Assembly (NCBI GenBank): GCA_002304735.1
Contig: DBIU01000009.1
Coordinates: forward strand, 30,258-41,763
Length of the DNA: 11,506 nt
Direction: 5' to 3'
Source: Ruminococcaceae bacterium UBA794
GTDB lineage: Bacteria > Bacillota > Clostridia > Oscillospirales > Ruminococcaceae
The notes below the pieces were generated by a model. It worked only from the letters and a program-made list of their open reading frames with translations. It was not told where the DNA came from and searched no databases. This document shows, in pieces, positions 1-7,126 of the stretch. The number at the start of each line of letters is the position of its first letter. Within the stretch, counting starts at the first letter, position 1. The position numbers and the translations under genes are program-made.

Positions 1-187
1 GAAGGAAACCGCCGTTACGTTCGAAAAGGGCGATAAGGTTGTTATCAGACAGGGCGTGCTTGAAGGGTTCGAGGGTACTGTTTCCGAGGTCGACGAGGAC
101 AAGAACACGGTTGTTGTCGATGTGTTCAATATGTTCGGAGAGGCTACTCCCACGACGCTTGAAATCACCGCAATCAAGAAAATTTAA
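1..187 (+). CDS. nusG: Transcription termination/antitermination protein NusG, C-terminal part (5' end outside window)
   Basis: The last 61 codons of NusG are present, in frame from base 2 and ending with TAA at 185-187. The visible part is the C-terminal KOW domain, with the pattern [19 protein letters not shown] followed by a beta-rich stretch ending in ITAIKKI. NusG binds RNA polymerase through its N-terminal domain, which lies outside the window; the KOW domain contacts Rho, NusE/S10 or the ribosome in well-studied species. Only 32 nt separate it from rplK and I see no terminator there, so it is probably co-transcribed with rplK-rplA, as in the common secE-nusG-rplK-rplA arrangement. The gene is cut only by the window edge and shows no sign of damage. 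Confidence 0.93.
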   Translation, partial: KETAVTFEKGDKVVIRQGVLEGFEGTVSEVDEDKNTVVVDVFNMFGEATPTTLEITAIKKI

Positions 188-219
188 TTGTTTTTCAAAA
201 AATATGGAGGAAAAACGCT

Positions 220-645
220 ATGGCACAGAAAGTAGTTGGATTTATTAAGTTGCAGATTCCCGCCGGCAAAGCGACGCCGGCTCCCCCCGTCGGACCGGCT
301 CTCGGTCAGCACGGCGTAAATATTATGGCGTTTACGAAGGAGTTCAACGAGCGCACCAAGGATAAGGCGGGTCTGATTATCCCCGTTGTTATCACGGTTT
401 ACGCTGACAGAAGCTTCACGTTTATCACAAAGACGCCGCCCGCTTCGGTTCTTATCAAGAAGGCTTGCAAGATTGAAAGCGGCTCGGGCGTTCCGAACAA
501 GACAAAGGTTGCGAAGATTACCAAGGCTCAGCTCAAGGAAATCGCAGAAACCAAGATGCCCGACCTTAACGCAGCGAACATTGATACCGCAATGTCTATG
601 ATTGCAGGTACCTGCCGTTCGATGGGCGTAGAAGTTGCAGACTGA
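220..645 (+). CDS. rplK: 50S ribosomal protein L11
   Basis: This gene encodes ribosomal protein L11 (141 aa, the usual length), which forms the GTPase-associated centre with its 23S rRNA site and helps factor binding and the stringent response. The N-terminal domain shows the conserved proline-rich stretch [20 protein letters not shown] (residues 11-30), including the two adjacent prolines at 22-23 that lie in the thiostrepton-binding region. The C-terminal RNA-binding domain ends with [12 protein letters not shown], matching the L11 signature. The ATG is preceded by GGAGG at 206-210 with 9 nt spacing. It sits between nusG and rplA. Nothing is unusual in the protein itself. Confidence 0.98.
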   Translation: MAQKVVGFIKLQIPAGKATPAPPVGPALGQHGVNIMAFTKEFNERTKDKAGLIIPVVITVYADRSFTFITKTPPASVLIKKACKIESGSGVPNKTKVAKITKAQLKEIAETKMPDLNAANIDTAMSMIAGTCRSMGVEVAD

Positions 646-651
646 ATTTAA

Positions 652-709
652 CGTGGGAGGAATTTTTCCGTCAGTGCGGGCTGAAAATGTCCGCCGTACC
701 ACAAGGAGG
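652..709 (+). promoter_or_regulatory. Candidate L1-binding mRNA element controlling rplA translation
   Basis: The rplK-rplA gap contains GTGGGAGG (653-660) and, downstream, TACCAC (697-702). GTGG 653-656 can pair with CCAC 699-702, and an inner stem can form from GCGG 676-679 with CCGC 691-694. The same combination, GUGGGAGG closed by a UACCAC strand, is found in the L1-binding region of 23S rRNA (helices 75-76), and L1 is known to repress its own mRNA by binding a mimic of that site. The rplA ribosome binding site AAGGAGG (703-709) abuts the closing strand, so bound L1 would plausibly block it. The sequence match and pairing are seen directly. L1 binding is inferred from family knowledge. 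Confidence 0.72.
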
Positions 710-717
710 ATATATTA

Positions 718-1410
718 ATGAAACACGGTAAGAAATATAATGAAAGCGTAAAGCTGATTGAAAACGCAAAGCTGTACGAGAGCGGCGAGGCTCTTGACAT
801 CGTTTGCAAGACCGCTAAGGCAAAGTTCGACGAAACCGTTGAGCTTCACGTTCGCCTCGGCGTTGACTCCCGCCATGCTGACCAGCAGGTTCGCGGCGCG
901 GTTGTTCTTCCGAACGGAACAGGTAAGACTATCAGAACGCTCGTTTTCTGCAAGCCCGAGAAGGAAGCAGACGCAAAGGCTGCGGGCGCTGATTATATCG
1001 CTGATAACGAAACTATCGCGAAAATTCAGAACGGCTGGATGGACTTCGAGGTTGTTATCGCAACTCCCGATATGATGGGCGTTGTCGGCAGACTCGGTAA
1101 GGTTCTCGGTCCGAGAGGACTTATGCCTAACCCCAAGGCGGGTACTGTTACCCCCGATGTTGCCAAGGCTGTTACCGAGGCAAAGGCAGGTAAGATTGAG
1201 TATCGTCTTGACAAGTCGAACATCATTCACTGCCCTATCGGAAAGGCGTCTTTCGGCGCCGCTAAGCTTGAGGAGAACTTCAATGCGCTGATGGAAGCGG
1301 TTGCAAAGGCTAAGCCTGCCGCTGCCAAGGGTACCTATATCAAGAGCTGCACGGTTTCTTCGACTATGGGTCCCGGTGTCAAGGTTAACACCTTGCGTTT
1401 CGGCGTGTAA
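718..1410 (+). CDS. rplA: 50S ribosomal protein L1
   Basis: This gene encodes ribosomal protein L1 (230 aa, normal length), which forms the mobile L1 stalk that helps release deacylated tRNA from the E site and which in many bacteria represses translation of its own mRNA. The diagnostic stretch [20 protein letters not shown] is at residues 124-143. The protein ends VNTLRFGV, as is typical for L1. The ATG is preceded by AAGGAGG at 703-709 with 8 nt spacing, directly beside the candidate L1-binding element. It is the last gene of the nusG-rplK-rplA unit here, because a terminator follows within about 25 nt of the stop. In many bacteria rplJ and rplL come next; they do not here. Confidence 0.98.
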   Translation: MKHGKKYNESVKLIENAKLYESGEALDIVCKTAKAKFDETVELHVRLGVDSRHADQQVRGAVVLPNGTGKTIRTLVFCKPEKEADAKAAGADYIADNETIAKIQNGWMDFEVVIATPDMMGVVGRLGKVLGPRGLMPNPKAGTVTPDVAKAVTEAKAGKIEYRLDKSNIIHCPIGKASFGAAKLEENFNALMEAVAKAKPAAAKGTYIKSCTVSSTMGPGVKVNTLRFGV

Positions 1411-1434
1411 GCCATTGCTATGCAATAAATTCGA

Positions 1435-1465
1435 CCGCCCGGAGAAATTCGGGCGGCGGTTTTTT
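1435..1465 (+). terminator. Rho-independent terminator after rplA
   Basis: A perfect 7-bp G+C-rich stem is formed by CCGCCCG (1435-1441) and CGGGCGG (1450-1456). One A-T and one G-T pair can extend it inward to close a GAAA loop. After a short CGG come six T residues (1460-1465). The position, 24 nt past the rplA stop, fits the end of the ribosomal protein transcript. A smaller hairpin, ATTGC-TAT-GCAAT (1414-1426), lies just upstream and has no T tract of its own. Confidence 0.85.
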
Positions 1466-1494
1466 AACAAGGCGGCAAACTCAATAAAGTCGGT

Positions 1495-1523
1495 TTGACG
1501 CATAACAAAGCGGATTGATGAAA
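1495..1523 (+). promoter_or_regulatory. Weak candidate promoter for the rimP-nusA-infB operon
   Basis: The rplA terminator implies a new promoter before rimP. TTGACG (1495-1500) differs from the consensus -35 hexamer by one base. The region 16-17 nt downstream (about 1517-1523, GATGAAA) is only a poor match to TATAAT. No better pair is visible between 1466 and 1534. This is the best candidate in the gap and not a firm call; the operon could also be read by leakage through the terminator. Confidence 0.25.
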
Positions 1524-1548
1524 ACGCTGCAAAAGGGAGGCGGAACGT

Positions 1549-2052
1549 TTGGGATTTGCAAAGGGTTTTAATCAGGTCGAGGCGGCGGCTGAAAAGGCTG
1601 TTCGCGGGATTGTCGAGGAGCGCGGATTTTCGCTGTGGGACGTTGTTTTCGTGAAGGAAGGCGCTGCGTGGTACTTGCGGATTTTGATTGACAAGCCGCA
1701 GGGCGTTTCAATCGACGATTGCACGTCAATCGACGGCGAAATTAACGCGATTATCGACGCGCAGCCGTTTATCGACAAGATTGATTATCTTGAAATCGGC
1801 TCGGCGGGTCTGGAGCGAACAATTCGCCGCGAGGAGCAGATTAAGGCTTCGCTCGGCAGGAAAATCACGCTAAAAACCTACAAGCTCTGCGAGGGGCTTC
1901 CCGAAAAGACGGTTAAATGCAAGCTCGAGGATTTTGACGGCGAAAAGGTTCTGATATCGGGCGATTTCGGAAAAAAGGAACTCGCGCTGAGCGATATCTC
2001 GGCGATGAACTATGATGATTTTGACGATTTTAATGAATTAATGGAGGTATAA
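1549..2052 (+). CDS. rimP: Ribosome maturation factor RimP
   Basis: RimP binds the immature 30S subunit and promotes its assembly. The 167-aa product is slightly longer than the usual 150-160. Diagnostic stretches are SLWDVVFVKEGAAWYLRILI, the conserved IDKPQGVSIDDC, and IDYLEIGSAGLERTI, which corresponds to the family's LEVSSPGLDRPL segment. The C-terminal half is the SH3-like domain. The start is TTG at 1549: the frame has a stop at 1519, no other start codon lies between, and GGGAGG at 1535-1540 sits 8 nt upstream. It is the first gene of the nusA-infB operon, its usual place in bacteria, and its stop is 6 nt before the nusA ATG. Confidence 0.95.
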   Translation: MGFAKGFNQVEAAAEKAVRGIVEERGFSLWDVVFVKEGAAWYLRILIDKPQGVSIDDCTSIDGEINAIIDAQPFIDKIDYLEIGSAGLERTIRREEQIKASLGRKITLKTYKLCEGLPEKTVKCKLEDFDGEKVLISGDFGKKELALSDISAMNYDDFDDFNELMEV

Positions 2053-2058
2053 GGGAAA

Positions 2059-3276
2059 ATGGCAAGAAAAAAGACAGTTAAAGGGGAAGACTACGGAGAT
2101 ATTTACGAAAATCTCGCTCTGCTTGCGGAGGAAAAGGGAATTTCAAGCGATATTCTCGCAGAAAAAATCAAGTACGCGATTGAAAAGAGCTTGAAGTCAA
2201 ACCTGCATTTCGACGACGACGAGGAAGATTTTGTTCACGTTGATATTGATTTGAAGAAGAAAATATTTGACGTTAGCATTATGAAAGAGGTAATCGAGGT
2301 TGTCGACAGCCTTTACGAGCCGGAGAAGGAGATTGTTCTCGAAGAAGCGAGAAAGATTGACCCGACGCTTGAGGTTGGCGACAGAGTGAGATGTCCCATT
2401 GACACGAAGCTGTTCAAGAGAATTGCCGCGAAGAACGCGAAGGACCTCATCAGACAGGGCTTCTCGAACGCGGAGCGTCAGCATCTCAGCGAAATTTGGG
2501 GCGAATACGAGAACGAGGCGGTTTCCGCGGTTGTCACCAAAATTGAGCCGAAAACGCTTCACGCGACTCTCGAAATCAACCACAACGAGGTTATGCTGCC
2601 GAGAAGCGAGCAAATTCCGGGCGAAACGCTTGAAGTCGGGCAGGTTGTCCGCGTGTATATTTCGGGCGTTTCAAAGGAATATAAGGAAGGCGACAAAAAT
2701 CAGTATCTCAAGGTTTCCAGAACAGACAAGTGGCTGATTAAGCGACTGTTTGAGCTTGAGTGTCCCGAAATTTACGACGGAACGGTTGAAATCAAGGCGG
2801 TAAGCCGCGCTCCCGGAAGCAGAAGCAAAATCGCCGTTATAAGCAACGACCCGAACGTTGACGCTGTCGGCGCTTGCATAGGTCCGCAGAAGAGCCGTAT
2901 CAACGCGGTTATGAAAGAGGTTAAGGGCGAGAAAATCGACGTCGTTCTGTACAGCGACGACCCCGAGGAGTTCATAAAGCAGGCTCTCAAGCCCGCCGAG
3001 GCAATAAAGGTTGTAATCACGAACCCCAATCCCGACAAGCGCGCGTGCAAGGTTGTCGTTCCGGATTATCAGCTTTCGCTCGCAATCGGAAACAAGGGTC
3101 AGAACGCTTGGCTTGCGGCAAAGCTCACGGGCTATAAAATCGACATCAAGGCTGAAAGCACGGTTCGTCCCGAGGATTTCGAGGTTGTTCCGCTTGAAGT
3201 GAAGCCGGAGGAGGAAGCTCCCGCGGCTGAGGAAAACGCGGCTGCGAACGAAGCCGCCGAGGCTTCAAAGGAGTGA
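2059..3276 (+). CDS. nusA: Transcription elongation/termination factor NusA
   Basis: NusA binds RNA polymerase and nascent RNA and affects pausing, termination and antitermination. The 405-aa protein shows the standard order: polymerase-binding N-terminal domain (about 1-130), S1 domain (about 150-215), KH1 with GACIGPQKSRI at 271-281, and KH2 with AIGNKGQN at 342-349. It lacks the C-terminal acidic repeat domains of E. coli NusA, as is normal in Firmicutes, and ends in a short Glu/Ala-rich tail from about residue 378. Its ribosome binding site GGAGG (2043-2047) lies inside the end of rimP, with 11 nt spacing, so the two genes are probably translationally linked. ylxR follows after 4 nt. Confidence 0.97.
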   Translation: MARKKTVKGEDYGDIYENLALLAEEKGISSDILAEKIKYAIEKSLKSNLHFDDDEEDFVHVDIDLKKKIFDVSIMKEVIEVVDSLYEPEKEIVLEEARKIDPTLEVGDRVRCPIDTKLFKRIAAKNAKDLIRQGFSNAERQHLSEIWGEYENEAVSAVVTKIEPKTLHATLEINHNEVMLPRSEQIPGETLEVGQVVRVYISGVSKEYKEGDKNQYLKVSRTDKWLIKRLFELECPEIYDGTVEIKAVSRAPGSRSKIAVISNDPNVDAVGACIGPQKSRINAVMKEVKGEKIDVVLYSDDPEEFIKQALKPAEAIKVVITNPNPDKRACKVVVPDYQLSLAIGNKGQNAWLAAKLTGYKIDIKAESTVRPEDFEVVPLEVKPEEEAPAAEENAAANEAAEASKE

Positions 3277-3280
3277 AGAT

Positions 3281-3550
3281 ATGCCCGAAAAGAGAGTTCC
3301 GCTCAGAAAGTGCGTTTCCTGCGGTGAAATGATAGGGAAAAAGGGCGCATTGCGAGTTGTAAGGGACAAGGACGGCGCGGTTTCGCTCGATGAAACCGGA
3401 AAAAAGGCGGGGAGAGGCGCATATATCTGCCGCGACATAAAATGCTTCGAGCTTGCAAAAAAGGCAAAGAAGCTTGACCGCGCGCTTAAATGCACCGTTC
3501 CCGATGAGATATACGATACCATTGAAAAGGAGCTGACTTCCGATAAATAA
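3281..3550 (+). CDS. rnpM: YlxR/RnpM family RNA-binding protein
   Basis: This is a small basic protein (89 aa) of the YlxR (DUF448) family, found between nusA and the L7Ae-like gene in many Gram-positive bacteria. In Bacillus subtilis the member has been named RnpM because it binds and modulates RNase P; that role is transferred here by homology only. The conserved features are PLRKCVSCGE near the N terminus, LDETGKKAGRGAYIC in the middle, and the cysteine pattern C11, C14, C50, C55. The ATG follows AAAGGAG (3267-3273) with 7 nt spacing and is 4 nt after the nusA stop. Its TAA stop at 3548-3550 overlaps the proposed start of the next gene. Confidence 0.92.
   Translation: MPEKRVPLRKCVSCGEMIGKKGALRVVRDKDGAVSLDETGKKAGRGAYICRDIKCFELAKKAKKLDRALKCTVPDEIYDTIEKELTSDK
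3525..3545 (+). promoter_or_regulatory. Ribosome binding site and ATA start of the L7Ae-family gene
   Basis: AAAAGGAG (3525-3532), inside the end of ylxR, is a strong anti-16S match. Ten bases later comes ATA (3543-3545), which is in frame with the downstream L7Ae-like protein. The upstream in-frame stop is TGA at 3534, so initiation must occur after 3536. No ATG, GTG or TTG exists in this frame until 3744. The spacing and homology point to ATA as the initiation codon. Confidence 0.55.
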
Positions 3551-3878
3551 TACGCTCAGCACGTTTTGCCTTTGCAGACGCGCGGGAAAGCTCGAAATCG
3601 GATTTGACGCGGTTTGCGGCGAGATTTCGGGGAAGAACGGCGGCGGAGTTGTCCTCGCCGAGGACGTTTCCGCAAAAACGGAAAAGGAAATCCGTTTTCT
3701 CTGCGAAAAGCATAAGCGAGAGGTTGTTAAGGCTCGGTTTACAATGGACGACGTGAAAAACGCGGTCGGAAAGCGCGCAGGGGTTTTCTTTATAACCGAC
3801 GACGGGCTTTTCGGCTCGGTTAAGCGGACAATTCAGCCCGCTGATAACGCCGAACATAGCGACTCAAAATTTGAATAG
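3543..3878 (+). CDS. L7Ae/YlxQ-family RNA-binding protein, apparently with a non-canonical ATA start
   Basis: This frame fills the gap between ylxR and infB. It encodes a product of about 111 aa with the L7Ae/L30e/Gadd45 pattern: [18 protein letters not shown] at the N terminus, [18 protein letters not shown] in the middle, and [17 protein letters not shown] near the end. Family members called YlxQ (L7AE1) bind kink-turn RNA and lie at this operon position in Firmicutes. The frame is uninterrupted from 3537 to TAG at 3876-3878, so there is no internal frameshift. It has no ATG, GTG or TTG until 3744, which would delete about 60% of the fold. Aligned with the family, the first residue falls at ATA 3543, ten bases after AAAAGGAG. 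Possible explanations are real AUA initiation, a start-codon mutation, a base error, or +1 frameshifting from ylxR. Family assignment is strong; the start is uncertain. Confidence 0.85.
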   Translation: MNNTLSTFCLCRRAGKLEIGFDAVCGEISGKNGGGVVLAEDVSAKTEKEIRFLCEKHKREVVKARFTMDDVKNAVGKRAGVFFITDDGLFGSVKRTIQPADNAEHSDSKFE

Positions 3879-3895
3879 TCTGGAGGAAATTTACA

Positions 3896-6715
3896 TTGCC
3901 AAGCAAACAGATAAAATACAAGGTTCAGGACGTTGCGAAGGATTTTGGAGTTGATAAGGCGGAGCTTATCGAGCTGCTCGATAAGGTTTTCCCGCTTGAA
4001 AATCCAAGAAAGGCAACCGCCGCAATCACTGCGGACGAGGTTGGATATATCCTCGAAAAATACACCCGCAAGGGCGAGGTGGATAATATAAGCAAGGCTT
4101 TCGCCGCGACAAAGGATATCAAGACGGAGAAGCCTGCCGAGAGCGAGAAGAAGGCTCCCGCGAAGAAAAAGCCCGCAAAAAAGGAAGAAGCCGAGGTAAA
4201 GACTGAGGAAAAGCCTGCTGTTAAGGCGGAGGCTAAGCCCGAAGCGGCGAAAAAGCCGACTGTTAAGAAGGAAAAGCCTGCCGCAGAGCAGGTTAAGGCT
4301 GAACCCTCTCCCGTTAAGGAGGAGAAGAAGCCCGAGCCTGTCAAGCAGGAAGCGCCTAAGCCTGTTCAGCCCGCAAAAAGCGAGCCTGTAAAGGCTTCCG
4401 AGCCTGCAAAGCCGCAGCCCGCAAAGCCTATGCCTGCGAAAACGGAGCCGTTCAAAAAGCCCGAAAACCGCGATAATAACAGGGATAATCGTCCCCGCGG
4501 CGAGGCTCGTCCCGCAGGTAAATTCGAGCAGAAGCCGCAGTCTAACGGCAATAGCAATAGCTTTAACAGGAATGAAAAGCCTGTAAATAACAATAATAAC
4601 AATATCAACAATAACAACAAGCCGAAGCCCGCCGCGAAAATGCCGACGGCGAAGCCCGCTATCGACAGCAGCAAAATCAAGGTTAACGCGCCGCCTGTTA
4701 TTCAGCAGAAGCAAAAGACCGAGAACGTTAAGCACGGCGAACACGTCACCAAGAAGGTTGACACGCGCGGAAGCTATGTTGAGCTTGATAAGTATAACGA
4801 GCGCTATGAAACAATTGCGCCCGCAAGCAAGATGAATAATGATAATTTCCGCAGCAAGCAGAAATTTACGCAGAAAGCGCAGAAAAACGGCAAGCAGTAC
4901 GGAAATAAGCGTGAAACCGAGGCTCAGAAGCTGAAGCGTCTTGAGCTTGAAAGAGCGAGAAAGCAACAGCTTAAGGTTCAAATTCCCGATGAAATCGTTG
5001 TCGGAGAGCTTGCAACGCGCCTTAAAGTAACCGCTTCCGAGGTTATTAAGAAGCTGTTCAACCTCGGCGTTATGGCAAGCATAAACGAAACTGTCGATTT
5101 CGACACCGCTTCGCTTGTCGCGGAGGAGCTGGGCGCAAAGGTTGAGAAGGAAGTTGTCGTAACAATAGAGGAGCGCCTGTTCGAGGACATCGAGGATAAG
5201 CCCGAGGATTTGAAGCCGCGTTCGCCCGTTGTCGTTGTAATGGGTCACGTCGACCACGGTAAAACGTCTATTCTCGACTATATCAGAAACGCGCACGTCG
5301 CTTCCGGAGAAGCGGGCGGAATTACCCAGCATATCGGCGCATACCGCGTCCATCTGAAAGACCGCGATATCACATTCCTCGATACGCCGGGACACGAGGC
5401 ATTTACGTCTATGAGAGCGCGCGGCGCGATGATTACGGATATTGCGATACTCGTTGTCGCGGCGGACGACGGAATTATGCCGCAGACTGTTGAGGCAATC
5501 AACCACGCGAAGGCAGCGGGAGTTTCGATTATAGTCGCTATCAACAAGATTGATAAAGAGGGCGCAAATCCCGATAGAGTTAAGGAAGAACTCACGAAAT
5601 ACGAGCTTGTCTGCGAGGATTGGGGCGGCGATGTAATCTGCGTTCCCGTTTCCGCGAAAACAGGCGAGGGAATGGACACGCTTCTTGAAATGGTGGGACT
5701 TACCGCCGATGTTATGGAGCTTAAGGCAAACCCCGACAGGCTCGGAATGGGCGCTGTTATCGAGGCGCGCCTTGACAAGAACAGAGGACCTATCGCGACG
5801 CTTCTCGTTCAGAACGGCACGCTTCGCACGGGCGATATCCTCATTGCTGGAACGGCGGTCGGACGCGTTCGCGTAATGCGCGACGACAGAGGAAGAACAA
5901 TCACGGAAGCGGGTCCGTCCGTTCCCGTTGAGATTATGGGACTTTCGGAAGTGCCGTCGGCGGGCGACACGTTTGCCGCGGTCGAGGACGAAAAGCTTGC
6001 GAGAGAGCTTGTTGAAAAGCGCAAGCACGAGGCTAAGGAAGAACAGTTCAAGAGCTATCAGAAGGTTACGCTTGACAACCTGTTCAGCTCGATTGAGCAG
6101 GGCGAGGTTAAGGAGCTTCCGATTGTCGTAAAGGGCGACGTTCAAGGCTCTGTCGAGGCTGTAAAGCAGTCGCTTGAGAAGATTGCAAACGACGAGGTTA
6201 AGGTACGCGTAATTCACGGCGGCGTCGGCGCGGTAAGCGAGAGCGACGTTATGCTTGCGATGGCGAGCGGCGCGATTATCGTCGGATTTAACGTAAGACC
6301 GCACCCGTCCGCGGAGGATTCCGCAAAGGAAAACGGCGTTGAAATCAGACTTTACCGCGTAATTTACGACGCAATCGAGGATATAACCGCGGCGATGAAG
6401 GGTATGCTTGCTCCGAAGTTCCGCGAGGTTAACCTTGGACGCGTCGAGGTTCGTCAGGTGTACAAGATAACGGGCGTCGGCGTTGTAGCAGGCTCGTATG
6501 TGCTTGACGGAAAGGTTACGAGAAACGGTCAGGTACGCGTCGTTCGCGACGGAATTATCGTCGGCGACGACAAGATTGCGGGACTTCAGCGCTTCAAGGA
6601 CGCTGTAAAGGAAGTCGCGGCGGGCTATGAATGTGGAATAAGCCTTGAGAAATTTACCGATATCAAGGAAGGCGACATTTTCGAGGCGTATGTTATGGAG
6701 GAATATAAAGATTGA
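3896..6715 (+). CDS. infB: Translation initiation factor IF-2
   Basis: IF2 is a GTPase that delivers fMet-tRNA to the 30S P site and promotes subunit joining. The 939-aa protein has an IF2_N module at about residues 5-50, a long disordered linker rich in Lys, Pro, Ala and Glu (about 70-200), an Asn-rich stretch at 231-241, and a second IF2_N module at about 360-415. The G domain follows, with G1 GHVDHGKT (450-457), G2 GGITQHIG (474-481), G3 DTPGHEAF (496-503), G4 NKID (550-553) and G5 SAK (586-588). Domains II-IV, including the initiator-tRNA-binding C terminus, complete it. The start is TTG at 3896, the only start after the in-frame stop at 3872, with GGAGG at 3882-3886 and 9 nt spacing. All GTPase motifs are intact. 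Confidence 0.97.
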   Translation: MPSKQIKYKVQDVAKDFGVDKAELIELLDKVFPLENPRKATAAITADEVGYILEKYTRKGEVDNISKAFAATKDIKTEKPAESEKKAPAKKKPAKKEEAEVKTEEKPAVKAEAKPEAAKKPTVKKEKPAAEQVKAEPSPVKEEKKPEPVKQEAPKPVQPAKSEPVKASEPAKPQPAKPMPAKTEPFKKPENRDNNRDNRPRGEARPAGKFEQKPQSNGNSNSFNRNEKPVNNNNNNINNNNKPKPAAKMPTAKPAIDSSKIKVNAPPVIQQKQKTENVKHGEHVTKKVDTRGSYVELDKYNERYETIAPASKMNNDNFRSKQKFTQKAQKNGKQYGNKRETEAQKLKRLELERARKQQLKVQIPDEIVVGELATRLKVTASEVIKKLFNLGVMASINETVDFDTASLVAEELGAKVEKEVVVTIEERLFEDIEDKPEDLKPRSPVVVVMGHVDHGKTSILDYIRNAHVASGEAGGITQHIGAYRVHLKDRDITFLDTPGHEAFTSMRARGAMITDIAILVVAADDGIMPQTVEAINHAKAAGVSIIVAINKIDKEGANPDRVKEELTKYELVCEDWGGDVICVPVSAKTGEGMDTLLEMVGLTADVMELKANPDRLGMGAVIEARLDKNRGPIATLLVQNGTLRTGDILIAGTAVGRVRVMRDDRGRTITEAGPSVPVEIMGLSEVPSAGDTFAAVEDEKLARELVEKRKHEAKEEQFKSYQKVTLDNLFSSIEQGEVKELPIVVKGDVQGSVEAVKQSLEKIANDEVKVRVIHGGVGAVSESDVMLAMASGAIIVGFNVRPHPSAEDSAKENGVEIRLYRVIYDAIEDITAAMKGMLAPKFREVNLGRVEVRQVYKITGVGVVAGSYVLDGKVTRNGQVRVVRDGIIVGDDKIAGLQRFKDAVKEVAAGYECGISLEKFTDIKEGDIFEAYVMEEYKD
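4120..4640 (+). repeat. Low-complexity linker coding region in infB (Lys/Pro/Ala/Glu-rich, then Asn-rich)
   Basis: Codons for short Lys-Pro, Ala-Lys-Pro, Glu-Pro-Val-Lys and similar units recur irregularly from about residue 75 to 200. These are followed by an Arg/Asn/Asp-rich segment and then six Asn, one Ile and four Asn codons at 4586-4618. In IF2 this region is a flexible linker that varies widely between species. The repeats are degenerate at both DNA and protein level, with no fixed period, so slippage-driven length variation between strains is plausible but not shown. Confidence 0.75.
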
Positions 6716-6742
6716 TATTCCTTCAAAGAGTAAGGAGTATTT

Positions 6743-7126
6743 ATGCCAAATTTCAATATAAAACGGCTCAACGAGGACATTCTGCGAGAGCTTTCGGCGG
6801 CGGTTGCGGGAGTAAAAGACCCGCGCGTTGCCAAGGCTTTCGTGACTGTTACGCGCACGGAGCTTACAAGCGACTTGTCATACTGCAAGGTATGGGTTGC
6901 GTGTATGGGCGGAACGGAGCGCACGGAAAAAGCCTGCGAGGGTATGAAAGCGGCAAGCGGCTATTTTAAGAAGTGCATAGCGGCGCGCGTTCGTATGCGA
7001 AAGATGCCCGAGCTTATTTTTATTCCCGATAATTCGCTTGAATACAGCGAGCATATCGAGGAGATTATATCGAAGCTGCCAAAGCCTGTCGAGGAGAAAG
7101 GAAGCGATGATAATGACGAGGATTGA
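6743..7126 (+). CDS. rbfA: 30S ribosome-binding factor RbfA
   Basis: RbfA is a small KH-fold protein that binds free 30S subunits and is needed for late 16S rRNA maturation and cold adaptation. The 127-aa product contains the family landmarks VKDPRVAKAFVTVTRTELTS, the DLSYCKVWVACMG strand, and RMRKMPELIFIPDNSLEYSE, corresponding to the family's R-x-x-PEL-x-F-x-x-D-x-S-x-E-Y segment. It ends in an acidic Asp/Glu tail. The ATG follows AAGGAG (6732-6737) with 5 nt spacing, 27 nt after the infB stop. Its last 20 bases overlap the start of the DHH phosphoesterase gene. The infB-rbfA-truB linkage is standard, here with nrnA inserted before truB, as is common in clostridia. Confidence 0.95.
   Translation: MPNFNIKRLNEDILRELSAAVAGVKDPRVAKAFVTVTRTELTSDLSYCKVWVACMGGTERTEKACEGMKAASGYFKKCIAARVRMRKMPELIFIPDNSLEYSEHIEEIISKLPKPVEEKGSDDNDED

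Noticed and set aside
4316..4330. Perfect AAGGAGG inside infB as a possible internal start for a short IF2 form
   Set aside because: No ATG, GTG or TTG follows at a usable distance in the infB frame. The match comes from Lys-Glu-Glu codons.
3833..6304. 823-codon open frame on the minus strand, opposite infB
   Set aside because: It is the mirror of the infB coding frame. The translation is Leu/Arg-rich with no recognisable domain, it has no good ribosome binding site that I can see, and infB is unmistakable. Long antisense frames arise here from codon bias.
7038..7106. Upstream ATG extension of the nrnA gene
   Set aside because: It adds 23 residues (MNTASISRRLYRSCQ...) that come from the rbfA frame shifted by one and do not match the family N terminus. 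ATG 7107 or 7113 with an adjacent ribosome binding site is better.
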